A stretch of DNA of 42,000 bases from Formosa sp. Hel1_33_131 (lineage in GTDB: Bacteria > Bacteroidota > Bacteroidia > Flavobacteriales > Flavobacteriaceae). The stretch covers positions 1 through 42,000 of the forward strand of contig CATEFX010000015.1 in the NCBI GenBank assembly GCA_949499105.1, given 5' to 3'. Made by a program: the position numbers and the translations under genes. Positions 33,067 through 39,535 of the stretch are shown here, in pieces. Under the pieces are notes generated by a model. It saw nothing but the letters and a program-made list of their open reading frames with translations, did not search any database and was not told the origin of the DNA. Every line of letters begins with the position of its first letter. Position 1 is the first letter of the stretch.

Positions 33067-34242
33067 ATGAAATTTACGAAACTATTTATCACATTATTTA
33101 CAACAGCACTCTTGTTGAGTTCTACCGCTTGTCAACAAAAATATCCAGATTTGGGTGAGGGAATCTTTGCCGAATTTGTAACTTCAAAAGACACGGTCAT
33201 TATTCAGTTATTTTATGACAAAGTTCCTTTAACCGTTTCCAATTTTGTTGGATTAGCAGAAGGCTCACACCCAATGTTAGCCGATTCATTAAAAGGAATC
33301 CCTTTTTATAACGGAACCATTTTTCACAGAATTATCGACAAATTCATGATTCAAGGTGGGGACCCAACCGGAACAGGGATGGGGAGTCCTGGATTTAAGT
33401 TTGGAGATGAATTTGATAGCCGTCTAAAACATGATAAAGCCGGAATTTTATCAATGGCCAACTCTGGTCCGGCAACCAATGGCAGTCAATTTTTTATTAC
33501 AGATGCACCAACGCCGCATCTTGATAACAAACATGCTGTATTTGGAGCCGTTGTCAAAGGTCTTGAAGTTGTCGAAGCTATTTCTAGTGTGGAAGTAACG
33601 TCTGGATCTAATAAACCTGTAGAAGATGTCAAAATATTGGAACTAAACATCATTCGTCAAGGATTAAGTGCCAAGCGATTTGATGCGGCCGATATATGGA
33701 ACACTGAGCTTCCTTTGTTAGAAGAAAAAAAGGTGAAAAAAAATAATGAAGCAAAATTAAAAGCTGCACAAGCTAAAAAAATAGCAGAGGAAAAAACAGC
33801 GATTGCCGCCAAAAAAATGATTCCTGTTCTTGAAAATTACAAGAGCATGGCAACGGCCCTTCCTTCAGGATTATTGGTCCATAATATTGTTAAAGGCAAC
33901 GGCCCAAAACCAAGTAAAGGCACCACTGTAAAGCTCAATTATGAAGGTTATTTTACAGATGGAAAATTATTTGGAACTAACATTAAAAGCGTCGATGAAA
34001 AATGTGGAACCTATGATGCACGAAAAGAGCAACAAGGAGCTTATAACCCAATGCCAATGCCGCTTAATCCAGACGCACAAATGATCCCAGGATTTAAAGA
34101 AGGGGTCTTTAATATGTCCTTAGGTGACAAAACATTCTTCTATCTCCCTTCTTATTTAGGGTATGGAGAAAAAGGACGTGGACCAATTAGACCGAACACC
34201 GATTTAATATTTATTATTGAAATGCTTGGCGTTTCAGAATAA
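33067..34242 (+). CDS. Two-domain peptidyl-prolyl isomerase lipoprotein (cyclophilin + FKBP)
   Basis: A 391-residue lipoprotein (lipobox SSTAC, Cys22) with two unrelated isomerase domains. Residues about 30-195 are a cyclophilin: FHRIIDKFMIQGGDPTGTG (catalytic Arg), ATNGSQFFIT and LDNKHAVFGAV. Residues about 210-260 are a Lys/Ala/Glu helical linker. Residues about 262-391 are an FKBP domain (VKLNYEGYFTDGKLFGTN, MIPGFKEGVFNMSLGDKTFFYLPSYLGYGEKG) with a Pro/Met-rich insertion in the middle. It probably folds outer-envelope proteins next to GldI. A perfect bidirectional terminator follows at 34263-34292. Confidence 0.93.
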   Translation: MKFTKLFITLFTTALLLSSTACQQKYPDLGEGIFAEFVTSKDTVIIQLFYDKVPLTVSNFVGLAEGSHPMLADSLKGIPFYNGTIFHRIIDKFMIQGGDPTGTGMGSPGFKFGDEFDSRLKHDKAGILSMANSGPATNGSQFFITDAPTPHLDNKHAVFGAVVKGLEVVEAISSVEVTSGSNKPVEDVKILELNIIRQGLSAKRFDAADIWNTELPLLEEKKVKKNNEAKLKAAQAKKIAEEKTAIAAKKMIPVLENYKSMATALPSGLLVHNIVKGNGPKPSKGTTVKLNYEGYFTDGKLFGTNIKSVDEKCGTYDARKEQQGAYNPMPMPLNPDAQMIPGFKEGVFNMSLGDKTFFYLPSYLGYGEKGRGPIRPNTDLIFIIEMLGVSE

Positions 34243-34262
34243 CACTCAACGAATATACTTAT

Positions 34263-34292
34263 AAAAAAAGCAGCCAATTGGCTGCTTTTTTT
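34263..34292. terminator. Bidirectional rho-independent terminator
   Basis: A perfect 30-base inverted repeat: seven A, GCAGCC, AATT, GGCTGC, seven T. It sits between the convergent isomerase gene (stop 34242) and pepD (stop 34311) and can end transcription from both sides. Confidence 0.92.
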
Positions 34293-34310
34293 ATAGGGTA
34301 AAATGAACGT

Positions 34311-35771
34311 TTATGCTTTAGGGATGTTTTTTAAAATTTCTAAAACAAAGCCCCAGAATTTTTGAACCGATGAAATTTGTGCACGTTCATCAGGAGAGTG
34401 CGCCCCTCTAATATTAGGTCCAAAACTAATCATTTCCATAGTGGGGTAATTCGTTCCTAAAAGACCACATTCTAATCCCGCATGACAGGCTGCTACATGT
34501 GGTTTTTCGTTATATAATTTTTCGTATAAAGATCTCAATACTTTCAAAATAGACGAATCCATGTCGGGTTCCCAACCAGGATAATCGCCAGATAGCTCCA
34601 CATCACACCCTGTTAATTCAAACGTTGCACGCAGCATCATGGCTAAATCCATTTTAGAGGACTCGACCGAAGACCGTATGAGACAGCCTATCTTTACACG
34701 TCCGTTTTTAATAATCACGCGTGCAATATTGTTAGAGGTTTCTACCAGTTCTGGAATGTCTGCATTCATTCGGTACACCCCATTGTGGGCGGCATAAAGT
34801 GCACGCGTTAAACCTTCTTGAACGCCCAAATCCATCATCATTTTGGGGGTTTCTACTTTATTAAAAACAACCGTCAAATCAGGTTCTAATGTTTTAAGTT
34901 CTGATTTAATTAATTCAACTAGCGACCCCATCTCAAATTCAAAAGCAGTTTCGTGCACCCGATCAATGGCAACAATCGCTTTACTTTCTCTTGGAATGGC
35001 GTTTCGTAAACTTCCACCATCAATTTCAGAGATTCGTAAGCCAAAGTTTTCAAACCCATCAAAAAGTAAACGGTTCATAATTTTATTAGCGTTTCCAAAT
35101 CCTTTATGAATATCCATCCCTGAATGCCCGCCTTGTAGCCCTTTGACTTCAATGGAATATCCCATTTTAATTTCTGGAGTTTCTTCTTCATTGTAAGTGC
35201 CCACGGCAGTCACATCGATACCTCCGGCACAACCAACGCCAATTTCATCATCATCTTCAGTATCTAGGTTTAAAAGAATCGCTCCTTTTAACAACCCACC
35301 TTTTAGTCCCATAGCACCGGTCATTCCAGTTTCTTCATCGATTGTAAACAAAGCTTCAATGGCAGGATGTGGAATATCGGTACTCTCTAAAATAGCCATA
35401 ATAGTTGCAACGCCTAAACCGTTATCGGCGCCTAAAGTGGTGCCGTTTGCTTTAACCCAATCCCCATCGACAATCATCTCAATACCTTGAGTTAAAAAAT
35501 CAAAATTAGTATCACTATTTTTTTGATGCACCATATCTAAATGCGATTGCATCACAATGGCTTTTCGATCTTCCATGCCCACAGTGGCTGGTTTTTTGAT
35601 GATGACATTTCCTACCGTATCTTCAACTGTTTCTAGGTTTAGATTTTTCCCAAAATCTTTCATAAATGCAATCACGCGTTCCTCTTTTTTAGAGGGACGG
35701 GGGACCGCATTTAAATCTGCAAATTTATTCCAAATCGCTTTTGGCTCTAACTGACGTATATCTTGACTCAT
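34311..35771 (-). CDS. pepD: Aminoacyl-histidine dipeptidase (peptidase D, M20 family)
   Basis: A zinc peptidase that cleaves Xaa-His dipeptides. The 486 residues start at ATG 35771 (MSQDIRQLEP); an in-frame start 24 bases upstream overlaps the promoter box and is rejected. Metal-site motifs are Q-S-H77-L-D79, L-G-A-D116-N-G, D-E146-E147-T-G, LLNLDTED and near the C-terminus IRGAHSPDER. The dimerisation lid has GLQGGHSGMDIHKGFGNANK. Length is typical. It has its own promoter and shares the bidirectional terminator downstream. Confidence 0.96.
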   Translation of the reverse strand: MSQDIRQLEPKAIWNKFADLNAVPRPSKKEERVIAFMKDFGKNLNLETVEDTVGNVIIKKPATVGMEDRKAIVMQSHLDMVHQKNSDTNFDFLTQGIEMIVDGDWVKANGTTLGADNGLGVATIMAILESTDIPHPAIEALFTIDEETGMTGAMGLKGGLLKGAILLNLDTEDDDEIGVGCAGGIDVTAVGTYNEEETPEIKMGYSIEVKGLQGGHSGMDIHKGFGNANKIMNRLLFDGFENFGLRISEIDGGSLRNAIPRESKAIVAIDRVHETAFEFEMGSLVELIKSELKTLEPDLTVVFNKVETPKMMMDLGVQEGLTRALYAAHNGVYRMNADIPELVETSNNIARVIIKNGRVKIGCLIRSSVESSKMDLAMMLRATFELTGCDVELSGDYPGWEPDMDSSILKVLRSLYEKLYNEKPHVAACHAGLECGLLGTNYPTMEMISFGPNIRGAHSPDERAQISSVQKFWGFVLEILKNIPKA

Positions 35772-35794
35772 AATAGATGTGTTTTTTTGTTGCA

Positions 35795-35802
35795 CAAAGG
35801 TA
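35795..35802 (-). promoter_or_regulatory. -7 promoter element of pepD (TACCTTTG)
   Basis: Perfect TAnnTTTG on the minus strand, 23 bases before ATG 35771. It decides the start codon, since the longer frame starts inside the box. Confidence 0.55.
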
Positions 35803-35834
35803 CGGATTCCTTCCCGATCATAAATTAAAATTAT

Positions 35835-35842
35835 TACTTTTG
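35835..35842 (+). promoter_or_regulatory. -7 promoter element immediately before DUF3810 (TACTTTTG)
   Basis: Perfect TAnnTTTG ending one base before ATG 35844. If used, transcription would start at or just after this ATG, implying a leaderless mRNA or a later start such as GTG 35847. Confidence 0.4.
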
Positions 35843-35843
35843 G

Positions 35844-36905
35844 ATGGTGTCTAAAAAACTGAAAATCATACTTGCTTTGAGCTTACTGCCTCAATACTTT
35901 TTTATAAAAGTAGTCAAACAGCAGCCTGAATTTATGGAGACCTATTACAGCACAAGGCTTTTTCCGATGATTTCAAAACTATTAAACACCGCTTTTAAAT
36001 GGATTCCCTTTTCTGTGGGTGATGTAGTGTATGCGATTGTGATTGTCTATATCATCCGTTGGGTAGTGCTTAACCGAAAACGTCTCAGAACACAACCTAA
36101 AGTATGGAGCTTGGATGTTTTAGCCTTTGCCTCCGTACTCTATTTTATGTTTCATTTGTGTTGGGGCTTCAATTATTATCGAGTGCCCTTACATACGACC
36201 CTCAACTTAAATCCAAATTATACCACGACTCAATTAAAAACCGTGACCCATCAACTGGTTATAAAAACGAATGCTCTGCATCTAACGATTACTCAAGATT
36301 CTCTGTTAAAAACAACAATTCCATATCCTTTTTCTAAACTGACTGAAATCAGTCATGCAGGCTATTCTGAATTAGAAAAAGTGTATCCAAATTTTAAACA
36401 CGACGGACAAAACAGTAAAAAGTCACTATTTAGCACGCCTTTAACCTATATGGGGTTTAGTGGCTACGTGAATCCATTAACACTAGAAGCTCAAATTAAT
36501 GCTGTGATGCCCCTTAATTCTATGCCGACGACCATTGCGCACGAACAAGCACATCAGTTGGGCTATGCGGCGGAAAATGAAGCTAATTTTATTGGATTTT
36601 TGACGTGTATCCACAATAAAGACTCCTATTTCAACTATGCAGGTTATAAATTTGCATTGCGCTATTGTTTAAGAGAATTATATCTAAGAGAACCCGATAC
36701 CTACGACTCTGTTTTATGCACCATCAATCCTGGTGTTTTAGAAGATTACCGAGAAGCGTTTGAATTCTGGAATTCTTACAACAATCCGTTGGAACCTATT
36801 TTTAAAGGGTTTTATAGTTATTTCTTAAAAGCAAACAACCAAGACAAAGGCATTGAAAGCTATAGTTATGTGGTGGCACTTTTGGTGGATTATTTGCAGG
36901 GTTAA
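35844..36905 (+). CDS. DUF3810 family membrane-bound zinc metallopeptidase-like protein
   Basis: A 353-residue protein of the DUF3810 family. It has membrane helices near the N-terminus (about 8-25, 55-78 and 90-108), followed by an extracytoplasmic domain with a metalloprotease motif H233-E-Q-A-H237 and, nearby, E246 (ENEANF) as the probable third ligand. Upstream of the motif is a PLTYMGFSGYVNP stretch and downstream a CLRELYLREPDTYD segment. It resembles gluzincin-type membrane peptidases; substrate is unknown. A TAnnTTTG box ends one base before the ATG, so the start is uncertain by a codon or more. Confidence 0.85.
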   Translation: MVSKKLKIILALSLLPQYFFIKVVKQQPEFMETYYSTRLFPMISKLLNTAFKWIPFSVGDVVYAIVIVYIIRWVVLNRKRLRTQPKVWSLDVLAFASVLYFMFHLCWGFNYYRVPLHTTLNLNPNYTTTQLKTVTHQLVIKTNALHLTITQDSLLKTTIPYPFSKLTEISHAGYSELEKVYPNFKHDGQNSKKSLFSTPLTYMGFSGYVNPLTLEAQINAVMPLNSMPTTIAHEQAHQLGYAAENEANFIGFLTCIHNKDSYFNYAGYKFALRYCLRELYLREPDTYDSVLCTINPGVLEDYREAFEFWNSYNNPLEPIFKGFYSYFLKANNQDKGIESYSYVVALLVDYLQG

Positions 36906-37119
36906 CAGTTGTAAAAGAATAAGCTCATCAAGTGTCATTGTTGATATTATAGTCAAAACCAAAACTTATAAATCAAGTTTATTTTTGGATCCTCGTGATT
37001 TATATATATATTTATATTGGATTAAGACCCCAAGTCTAAATCTTCACAACCAATGGATCCAATAGTTAGATATTATTTTACTGTAAGTCGTCTATTGGAA
37101 ACATTCCGAAATACGATCT

Positions 37120-37142
37120 TTTGAACCGTTTTATGGTTCAAA
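37120..37142. repeat. Perfect inverted repeat TTTGAACC / GGTTCAAA
   Basis: Eight-base perfect arms around a 7-base loop, about 75 bases before the SGNH hydrolase gene. There is no T-run after it, so it is more likely an operator or leader hairpin than a terminator. Function unknown. Confidence 0.5.
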
Positions 37143-37179
37143 GTGTTGAAATAGCGTTTAAAAAAATATAAACTAAATT

Positions 37180-37192
37180 AATAATTGAGTTG
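37180..37192 (+). repeat. First copy of 13-base motif AATAATTGAGTTG
   Basis: Lies 23 bases before ATG 37216. An identical 13-base copy lies at 38110-38122, 3 bases before ATG 38126. The different spacing argues against a ribosome site; shared regulation or a duplicated upstream segment is possible. Confidence 0.4.
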
Positions 37193-37215
37193 TAATACAT
37201 TTTAAAAACAATACT

Positions 37216-38007
37216 ATGAACATAAAATATATTTTAGGATCAATTTTGACATTTCCTCTTTTACCATTAATGTATTTTCAAGGTAAAAAAATAAAGGCAA
37301 AAGTCCCTAGATTACCAGAAGCAAAAGGATTAGAGGGATTATCTGCTGTCTCCTCTAAAAAAACACTCCAAATGATAACCATTGGAGAAAGTACGATTGC
37401 AGGTGTAGGTGTCCGTACACATCAAGAAGGTTTTACAGGAACTTTAGCAAATGAATTGGCAAGAGTGTTAAAAACTAATATCGATTGGAAAGTTTATGCA
37501 AAAAGTGGATATACCGCAAAAAGAGTAAAGGAAAAAATCATTAACCTCATCACAGAAAAATCTATTGATTTCATTGTAATTGGTCTTGGTGGAAATGATG
37601 CTTTTGAATTAAACACTCCTAAAAAATGGAATAAAGACGTTCGTGAACTTATTAAGAGCATTAGATTGAAGTTTACCGGAGTCCCTATTATTTTTATAAA
37701 TATGCCTCCAATTAAAGAATTTCCAGCATTTACGACGTTAATAAAATTTACAATTGGAAACCTAGTTAATCTTCTTGGAAAAGAGTTAGAAAAAATAGTG
37801 AAAGATTTTGAGCAAGTATACTATTACACACGCGAGATTAAATCATTAGACTATATTAAAAGGTTTAATCTTAAAATAAAGCCAGTTGATTTTTATTGCG
37901 ATGGAGTTCATCCATCAATAACGATATACCAACTTTGGGCGAAAGATGTTTCAAGTTTCATGACTCAATCGAACGAAATAAAAAATGCCTTACAACAAAA
38001 ACTATAA
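37216..38007 (+). CDS. SGNH/GDSL-family hydrolase
   Basis: A 263-residue protein with an N-terminal hydrophobic segment (about 4-21) that could be a signal anchor. SGNH blocks are visible: block I I-G-E58-S59 with nucleophile Ser59, a conserved Gly (KSGYTA), block III G-G-N127-D and block V C-D229-G-V-H232-P-S with the catalytic Asp and His. Such enzymes are esterases or lipases, some acting on acetylated glycans; the substrate here is unknown. Flanked by unusually long AT-rich gaps, it looks less tightly integrated than the core genes around it. Confidence 0.9.
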   Translation: MNIKYILGSILTFPLLPLMYFQGKKIKAKVPRLPEAKGLEGLSAVSSKKTLQMITIGESTIAGVGVRTHQEGFTGTLANELARVLKTNIDWKVYAKSGYTAKRVKEKIINLITEKSIDFIVIGLGGNDAFELNTPKKWNKDVRELIKSIRLKFTGVPIIFINMPPIKEFPAFTTLIKFTIGNLVNLLGKELEKIVKDFEQVYYYTREIKSLDYIKRFNLKIKPVDFYCDGVHPSITIYQLWAKDVSSFMTQSNEIKNALQQKL

Positions 38008-38109
38008 GTAATAAAGACCTTCAAAACGCTAATGCTAAACGTTAGATTAAATGACCTCATAATAAGAACATATACATTACGAAAAACAACATACAAATAG
38101 ATAAAAACA

Positions 38110-38122
38110 AATAATTGAGTTG
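38110..38122 (+). repeat. Second copy of 13-base motif AATAATTGAGTTG
   Basis: Identical to the copy at 37180-37192, here only 3 bases before ATG 38126. The in-frame TTG inside it is not taken as the start. Confidence 0.4.
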
Positions 38123-38125
38123 ACA

Positions 38126-38791
38126 ATGGAGTTTAACAAATCAGAATTGAATAAAGTAATTCGCGGAGCAAAGAAAGCAAGCTATAATAAAAATGAGATT
38201 TACTCAATTTTAGATTCAACAGAAATTTGCAACATCGCTTTCAACTTAAATGGTAAAGCTTGCGTACAACCAATAAATTATGGCAGAAATGGTGATTCAT
38301 TGTACATACATGGTTCTACAAAAAACAGAATGACAAATGCCCTAATTGAGTCTGGAGAAGTCTCATTAAGTGTCATGATTTTAGATTCAATGAAACTTAC
38401 CAGGTCTGCATTTCACCATTCTGTTAATTATCGTTCTGTAGTCATATTTGGAACAGTGAGAGAATTAACTTCAGAAAAAGAGAAACTTATAGGGTTAAAA
38501 AGTATCATCAATCACTTTGTCCCAAATAGATGGGAATTCTGTAGAAAACCTAATGAAAAAGAGATAAAGGCAACAAAAGTGATTGAGATTAAAATTGAAA
38601 CGGCTTCAGCAAAAATTGCAAACACCCCTTTTAAGGATAATAAATCGGACTATAATTTAGATTTTTGGGCAGGAGAAATTCCTGTCAAAACCATCTATGA
38701 ATATCCGATTCCTGACAAAGATTTGAACCAGAATATTGAAATTCCTAAACATGTTATAGATTTTTATACCAAAAAGAAAGATGGGGTCTAA
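38126..38791 (+). CDS. Pyridoxamine 5'-phosphate oxidase-fold flavin-binding protein
   Basis: A 221-residue protein starting at ATG 38126 (MEFNKSELNKVIRGAKKASYNK). It has the PPOX split-barrel pattern of the flavin-nucleotide-binding type: EIYSILDSTEICNIAFNLNGKACVQPINYGR, then GDSLYIHGSTKNRM and VSLSVMILDS, a HHSVNYRSVVIFGTV strand pair and a C-terminal EIPVKTIYEYPIPD. Such proteins bind FMN, F420 or haem; the ligand and reaction cannot be told. It shares an upstream 13-base motif with the SGNH hydrolase gene. Confidence 0.88.
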   Translation: MEFNKSELNKVIRGAKKASYNKNEIYSILDSTEICNIAFNLNGKACVQPINYGRNGDSLYIHGSTKNRMTNALIESGEVSLSVMILDSMKLTRSAFHHSVNYRSVVIFGTVRELTSEKEKLIGLKSIINHFVPNRWEFCRKPNEKEIKATKVIEIKIETASAKIANTPFKDNKSDYNLDFWAGEIPVKTIYEYPIPDKDLNQNIEIPKHVIDFYTKKKDGV

Positions 38792-39003
38792 TATATTCAA
38801 TCCCACTCCACAAACATTTACTCTGAGTGGAATAATGGTTTCAGTTACCAAAGACCCAAGATGCAAATGTCGCATGGATCCTTTTGTGTGACAAAATACA
38901 AGGAAACGAGGTCGTGTAGTCAATCAGAACAAATCCTCTGACTTAGCATGCCCTAACCTACCCTACAATTCCCGCTCTATTTTAAAAAACTTACAAATAA
39001 TAC

Positions 39004-39015
39004 TATGCATGCATA
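39004..39015. promoter_or_regulatory. Distal operator-like palindrome TATGCATGCATA
   Basis: A perfect 12-base palindrome, 29 bases upstream of a near-identical copy and 41 bases before the -7 box of the marR gene. Both are preceded by AC. Probable binding site for the MarR protein encoded just downstream; inference from symmetry and position. Confidence 0.6.
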
Positions 39016-39032
39016 ACTTTTTTGTATTTTAC

Positions 39033-39044
39033 TATGCGTGCATA
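39033..39044. promoter_or_regulatory. Proximal operator-like palindrome TATGCGTGCATA
   Basis: Differs from the distal palindrome at one base. It ends 11 bases before the -7 box TATATTTG, so it covers the -33 region of the marR promoter; binding here should block transcription. Confidence 0.6.
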
Positions 39045-39055
39045 CTATATTTTCT

Positions 39056-39063
39056 TATATTTG
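39056..39063 (+). promoter_or_regulatory. -7 promoter element of the marR-fad unit (TATATTTG)
   Basis: Perfect TAnnTTTG, 21 bases before ATG 39085. The usual -33 position is occupied by the proximal palindrome. It also argues against the upstream in-frame starts at 39022 and 39034. Confidence 0.6.
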
Positions 39064-39084
39064 AGACAAGATATTAGAAAAACT

Positions 39085-39516
39085 ATGAAAGAAAAGACAA
39101 TAGACTATGTTCTGAGAACGACTTGGTTAGCCGTTCAAAGGATGTATAATGAGGAAGCATCCGATTATGGAATCACAATGGCAACAGGGTTTACCCTCCT
39201 AAGTGTGGATCCACAAAATGGGACACCGTCAACCTCATTAGGTCCAAAAATGGGCATGGAAGCGACCAGTCTATCAAGAATTTTAAAAACCTTGGAAAGC
39301 ATGCGTTTAATAGAGCGGTTACCCAATCCCAATGATGGTCGTGGGGTGCTTATCCACTTAACGGATTCGGGGCTCAAAAACAGAGAAGAAGTCAAACAAA
39401 ATGTATTAAAGTTTAACAATGTCATCAAAAATGAAATTTCGGAAGAAAAGCTCGACCACTTTTATGAAGTATCCGAATGTATCATGAATCTGATCTCAAA
39501 TAAAAAAATATTCTAA
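39085..39516 (+). CDS. MarR-family transcriptional regulator
   Basis: A 143-residue dimeric winged-helix regulator starting at ATG 39085 (MKEKTIDYVLRTTWL). The N- and C-terminal helices form the dimer interface. The winged helix covers about 35-100, with the recognition helix GMEATSLSRILKTLESMRLIER and wing NPNDGRGVLIHLTDSG. The longer frame upstream crosses the promoter box and is rejected. Two near-identical 12-base palindromes sit at its promoter, indicating autoregulation. The next gene, 19 bases downstream, is a beta-oxidation protein, so the ligand is probably a fatty acyl-CoA or related molecule (inference). Confidence 0.92.
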   Translation: MKEKTIDYVLRTTWLAVQRMYNEEASDYGITMATGFTLLSVDPQNGTPSTSLGPKMGMEATSLSRILKTLESMRLIERLPNPNDGRGVLIHLTDSGLKNREEVKQNVLKFNNVIKNEISEEKLDHFYEVSECIMNLISNKKIF

Positions 39517-39535
39517 AAACCCTATTTATACTTAG

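Larger units (their letters stand above)
36906..37215. other. AT-rich intergenic region with a hairpin and no gene
   Basis: 310 bases with no credible ORF and no RNA gene that I can recognise. It contains two GGATCC-centred inverted copies (TTGGATCC near 36990 and GGATCCAA near 37053), an AT-repeat stretch, the hairpin at 37120-37142, and the AATAATTGAGTTG motif at 37180-37192 that recurs before the next gene but one. Confidence 0.6.

Noticed and set aside
35197-35490. Plus-strand open frames across pepD
   Set aside because: They lie antisense to pepD metal-binding motifs and are Ser/Pro-rich shadows.
38803-38830. CCACTC / GAGTGG hairpin after the PPOX gene as a terminator
   Set aside because: The stem is 6 bases with a 16-base loop and no T-run follows on either strand.
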